Shown: piece after piece, positions 6,001-8,316 of the stretch | How the letters are laid out: every line of letters begins with the position of its first letter | Position numbering within the stretch: the first letter of the stretch is position 1 | NCBI GenBank assembly: GCA_030613285.1 | Contig: JAUWME010000074.1 | Coordinates: 1-8,316 of the forward strand | Reading direction: 5' to 3' | Source: Candidatus Zymogenus sp. | Lineage (GTDB): Bacteria > Desulfobacterota > Zymogenia > Zymogenales > Zymogenaceae | DNA: 8,316 bases | Notes under the pieces: model-generated | Told to the model about the DNA's origin: nothing | What the model saw: the letters and a program-made list of their open reading frames with translations, nothing else | The model's database searches: none | Program-made: the position numbers and the translations under genes

Positions 6001-6773
6001 ATTACCTCTCTTTTCAATACCTGTACCAAAATATTTTTAACAGATTCATAGGACTGCGCATTTTTACTTATTCCATAGATAGGCGATCCCCGAAGATCCA
6101 AGTTTGAAATCGCTTCGTCTTCTGGTATTATACCCCATACATCAAGATTCTCATTGTATGCATGAGCCTTAAGATTGTCAAGTCCATCCCTGTACCGATT
6201 AATTATCAATCCCATTTTCTTAGGTCTTAACTGGGGATGCTGTTCGGTGATCTTTTTTATGATCCCTGCAGTTGCAAAACCCCGCTGAGATGGATCGGTC
6301 ACTATTAGAAGAAGATCAACACCGCCGATGACCTTGCGGTGCAGTTGCTCAATTCCAGCCTCGGCATCTATAAGAACAACATCGAAGGAAGAAGAGAGAG
6401 AAGTTATAGCTCTTTTTAAAATTGTGTTTACAGGACAAAAGCACCCCAGCGTCTCTGTCATTCCCATGGCAAGAAAATTGAAATCATCCCTCTCAATAAG
6501 AGTCGAAAGGAGGATGTAGTCCAGATTATCCTTAATCTCTTTACCCCTTCCACTTCCGACACCACTAATAATCTCTTCCCTTACCTCCCCAACACTCCTT
6601 GGGTCTTTAATTCCCAGTGCCGAAGCCGCACCTGATACGGGGTCTGCATCGATTACGAGGAGTCTTATTTTCTTATTTTCTTCAACAAGCGCCTTTGTTA
6701 TGAGCGCTGTTACTGTTGTTTTCCCCACACCTCCTTTTCCGCAGATACAAATTACAAAGCTTCCCGTAACCAT
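5997..6773 (-). CDS. cooC: CooC-like P-loop ATPase (nickel/metal-cluster maturation, MinD/ParA family)
   Basis: The 258-aa protein starts VICICGKGGVGKTT (7-20), the deviant Walker A motif with signature lysine of the MinD/ParA/CooC class. LLVIDADP (38-45) is the switch I aspartate region and VVLIDAEAGIEQLHR (132-146) is Walker B. GCFCPVN (110-116) contains the CxC motif (Cys111, Cys113) that binds nickel at the dimer interface in CooC proteins. CooC couples ATP hydrolysis to nickel insertion into carbon monoxide dehydrogenase; relatives serve acetyl-CoA synthase. INRY (191-194) near the nucleotide site also fits. The ATG lies 4 nt after the stop of the acetyl-CoA synthase-like gene, a tight pairing that supports a shared metal target. 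No CODH gene is in the window, so the client is unknown. Confidence 0.85.
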   Translation of the reverse strand: MVTGSFVICICGKGGVGKTTVTALITKALVEENKKIRLLVIDADPVSGAASALGIKDPRSVGEVREEIISGVGSGRGKEIKDNLDYILLSTLIERDDFNFLAMGMTETLGCFCPVNTILKRAITSLSSSFDVVLIDAEAGIEQLHRKVIGGVDLLLIVTDPSQRGFATAGIIKKITEQHPQLRPKKMGLIINRYRDGLDNLKAHAYNENLDVWGIIPEDEAISNLDLRGSPIYGISKNAQSYESVKNILVQVLKREVI

Positions 6774-6777
6774 ATAG

Positions 6778-7548
6778 TTAAAGCTCCCCCTTTGTCACAT
6801 CAAAGACCTTCTTTATCTCATCACAGACTAACCTTTCACCACAGGATGTGCAGTCGATTTCATTTACACACTCCATTTCTGAGTCCGACAAAACACTCAG
6901 TTTGCTAATCCTCAAATCCCTTACTATCTTTCTTACCTGATCCCCAACCCTTTCCAGCTCTTGAACGTCCTCCTTATTTGAAGTAACAAATGTCACCGAA
7001 ACCGACTTTATTCCTTTAACGCTTTTTCGAACACCATCAATCAATCTTGATCCCACGTAAAAAAGTGAGAGCCCCCCTTCTGCCGCCTCCTTACTGACCC
7101 TTGCCCACAACCTCCCCGGCATACACCTGACCATATAGCCCGGTATCTCATCCACAATACGTCCGCACTCTTCGATCTTCCCATAATCCTCAAGCCACTG
7201 GTCAACATCACCCATCCTGTCAAAAGAGACACAGATGACCTGACCGAATGGGACACTCTTTCCCACAGATTTTGGGATATCGTCTCCCACCAGAACGACC
7301 GTTCCATCTTTAATCAGGGCGGAATCGTCCGTTAAGAGTATAAGAAAAGCGCTCATCGTATCGGGCGCCCCAAGCTCTACGCCTGTCTCCCGTTTAAGGA
7401 TTACCCTCTGCGAACTATTACCCTGTGCGCTATCGTGGTATTTGATGGGTGAAAGGGACGCCTTCTTTGCAGAGACAACAACTCCTTCGTTCCTTCTCCG
7501 GTTGAGAAAGTCGTGGAGTTGTTTTATATAGACGTCAAGGAGTGCCAC
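6778..7548 (-). CDS. CO dehydrogenase/acetyl-CoA synthase beta-subunit-like protein lacking the A-cluster domain
   Basis: The 256-aa protein resembles the N-terminal part of CdhC (equal to the middle of AcsB): VELGAPDTMSAFLIL (57-71), IKDGTVVLVGDDI (79-91), GKSVPFGQVICVSF (96-109), then MPGRLWARVSKEAAEGGLSL (143-162), VGSRLI and VSVTFVTSNKEDV (183-195). It ends soon after, at about 256 residues, with CTSCGERLVC (233-242; CxxCxxxxxC) that may bind a metal or cluster. The Ni-Fe-S A-cluster domain is missing, so it should not make acetyl-CoA alone. The start is GTG 7548: an in-frame stop lies ten codons upstream, no ATG is available, and the ribosome-binding site is weak. It precedes the CooC-like gene by 4 nt and follows the SCP-2 gene by 79 bp. 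A scaffold or partner role in a CODH/ACS-like or acyl-CoA system is inference. Confidence 0.72.
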   Translation of the reverse strand: MALLDVYIKQLHDFLNRRRNEGVVVSAKKASLSPIKYHDSAQGNSSQRVILKRETGVELGAPDTMSAFLILLTDDSALIKDGTVVLVGDDIPKSVGKSVPFGQVICVSFDRMGDVDQWLEDYGKIEECGRIVDEIPGYMVRCMPGRLWARVSKEAAEGGLSLFYVGSRLIDGVRKSVKGIKSVSVTFVTSNKEDVQELERVGDQVRKIVRDLRISKLSVLSDSEMECVNEIDCTSCGERLVCDEIKKVFDVTKGEL

Positions 7549-7610
7549 ATCGATTTCATAGAAATAAAAAAGTTCAACTTATCGATTGTCTGTTACCACT
7601 TTTAGAAGAT

Positions 7611-7636
7611 ACTATTACAAGACACTATTACAAGAC
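7611..7636. repeat. 13-bp perfect tandem duplication at the SCP-2 gene end
   Basis: ACTATTACAAGAC occurs twice head to tail (7611-7623 and 7624-7636). The right copy contains the last codons and stop (7630-7628) of the SCP-2 protein gene; the left copy lies just beyond it. It is probably a replication-slippage duplication that left the reading frame unharmed because it falls after the stop. Confidence 0.85.
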
Positions 7637-8062
7637 GAGGTCTTCTCTCCCGATATCCGCAAGGTACTTCGGGTATTCCTCGTAGAGTGGCTCAATTATT
7701 GGCAGTAGTTTCAATATCTTCGGTATCGGCCCTTTGGCCACAATCTGCTTTGTGGTCAGTGCCTTTGCGAGCTTGATCTTACCGTGCCAGAACTCGTGGG
7801 CGGTATCGGCCGTTAAAGTTAAGGTAGCAACGGGTTCAATAGAATCGTCGTTGATAAAGACCCCGAATTTATCGTCGTTTGGGCTTAGGGTAATCGTCAT
7901 ATCAGGTTCTTTCCAGACAAACTTGACAACAATTTTCTTATCCTTTAAGGAATCAACAATTTGTGTTGCCAGCTTGTCTTTATCTTGGTATTTTTTAAAC
8001 ACCATCTTGAAGAACCCCCCGAGTATCTCTTCACACTCTTCAGCATCTTTAAAGTACGGCAT
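7628..8062 (-). CDS. SCP-2 sterol-carrier-domain protein
   Basis: The 144-aa protein is a single SCP-2-type lipid/acyl-CoA binding fold. The middle has alternating strands (IVVKFVWKEPDMTITLSP, then FGVFIND), and the second half has the family pattern LTLTADTAHEFWHGKIKLAK then ALTTKQIVAKGPIPKILKLL, followed by Pro and Tyr residues (EEYPKYL). It has no signal peptide and is probably cytoplasmic. The frame is open from ATG 8083, but ATG 8062 is preferred because GAGGAGG ends about 5 nt before it. It sits 30 bp after the activase gene and 79 bp before the acetyl-CoA synthase-like gene. In this setting it may bind or present a hydrophobic acyl-CoA, but no ligand can be read from the sequence. Confidence 0.83.
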   Translation of the reverse strand: MPYFKDAEECEEILGGFFKMVFKKYQDKDKLATQIVDSLKDKKIVVKFVWKEPDMTITLSPNDDKFGVFINDDSIEPVATLTLTADTAHEFWHGKIKLAKALTTKQIVAKGPIPKILKLLPIIEPLYEEYPKYLADIGREDLVL

Positions 8063-8092
8063 ATTTCCCTCCTCATATATCATATATCTAAT

Positions 8093-8316
8093 CTATTTAT
8101 TTTCCAGTTTTTCCTTCGCAAGGACTGCAGCGCCAATTGCGCCAATCATCTGGGGATCGATGTTATCGGGAAATCTCTTGAGCTTTAATTTTAGCTTCTC
8201 CTCCAATTCCTCTACAACCCCCAAATTCTTCGCAACCCCCCCGGTGATTACTACATCGGGAACAACCCCCACCCTCTTGGCCTGACTTGCAACCCTTGAA
8301 GCCACAGACTGGTGGA
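8093..8316 (-). CDS. BcrA/BadF/HgdC-type acyl-CoA dehydratase activase, C-terminal end (N-terminus cut by window edge)
   Basis: The frame enters from the right edge and gives the last 73 or so residues: HQSVASRVASQA, then VVPDVVITGGVAKNLGVVEE (about 18-37 of the visible part), then DPQMIGAIGAAVLAKEK. TGGVAKN is the conserved nucleotide-site motif of the ASKHA activases that use ATP to drive an electron into 2-hydroxyacyl-CoA dehydratases and benzoyl-CoA reductases, and GAIGAA is the usual C-terminal motif. The true start lies outside; GTG 8305 is an internal valine codon, not a start. The gene leads the visible leftward operon and is 30 bp from the SCP-2 start. Its dehydratase or reductase partner should be upstream, beyond the window. 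Confidence 0.85.
   Translation of the reverse strand, partial: HQSVASRVASQAKRVGVVPDVVITGGVAKNLGVVEELEEKLKLKLKRFPDNIDPQMIGAIGAAVLAKEKLENK

Noticed and set aside
7734..8285. 183-codon plus-strand ORF
   Set aside because: It lies opposite the SCP-2 and activase genes, whose family motifs are clear, so it is an antisense shadow.
1..8316. CRISPR arrays, tRNA or rRNA genes
   Set aside because: No regularly spaced repeat series and no tRNA- or rRNA-like sequence was seen on either strand.

Overview
The window looks like chromosomal DNA of an anaerobic bacterium, most likely a member of the Desulfobacterota (former Deltaproteobacteria). This is inferred from gene content: a CooC-type ATPase, an acetyl-CoA synthase-like protein, a BcrA/HgdC-type acyl-CoA dehydratase activase and an ArsS-type radical SAM protein. 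Base composition is moderate and there is no rRNA or other phylogenetic marker, so the assignment is tentative. All genes read leftward (minus strand) except one DUF1499 gene.

Region 1 (1-2946, minus) is a compact cluster, in transcription order: arsS radical SAM enzyme, membrane-anchored rhodanese, exported DUF547 protein, and a TVP38/TMEM64 (VTT/SNARE-associated) membrane protein that runs off the left edge. Spacings are 2, 73 and 29 bp, which suggests one operon. The likely theme is organo-arsenic (arsenosugar-type) or related chemistry plus envelope and membrane functions. No arsM methyltransferase is visible in the window.

Region 2 (2947-3569) holds the arsS upstream region, with a 9-bp direct repeat spaced 22 bp, and then a 452-bp decayed IS30-family element. 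Both terminal inverted repeats and about the first 110 codons of a frameshifted transposase remain. The outer edge of the IS may supply a -35 box for the next gene.

Region 3 (3570-5198): a plus-strand exported DUF1499 protein converges on a minus-strand MsrB-MsrA fusion. Between them are 330 bp that hold a probable broken gene fragment.

Region 4 (5199-5996) is about 800 bp without a convincing gene. It contains a 39-codon ORF with a good ribosome-binding site, a Cys-rich broken reading frame, a 14-bp inverted repeat enclosing 50 bp (MITE-like) and several hairpins.

Region 5 (5997-8316, minus) holds, in transcription order, the 3' end of a BcrA/HgdC-type activase, an SCP-2 domain protein, a protein resembling the N-terminal part of the CO dehydrogenase/acetyl-CoA synthase beta subunit (without its A-cluster domain), and a CooC-like ATPase with the CxC metal motif. 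The last two genes are 4 bp apart. Together they suggest maturation or activation of a metal-cluster enzyme acting on acyl-CoA or CO, but the target enzyme is not in the window.
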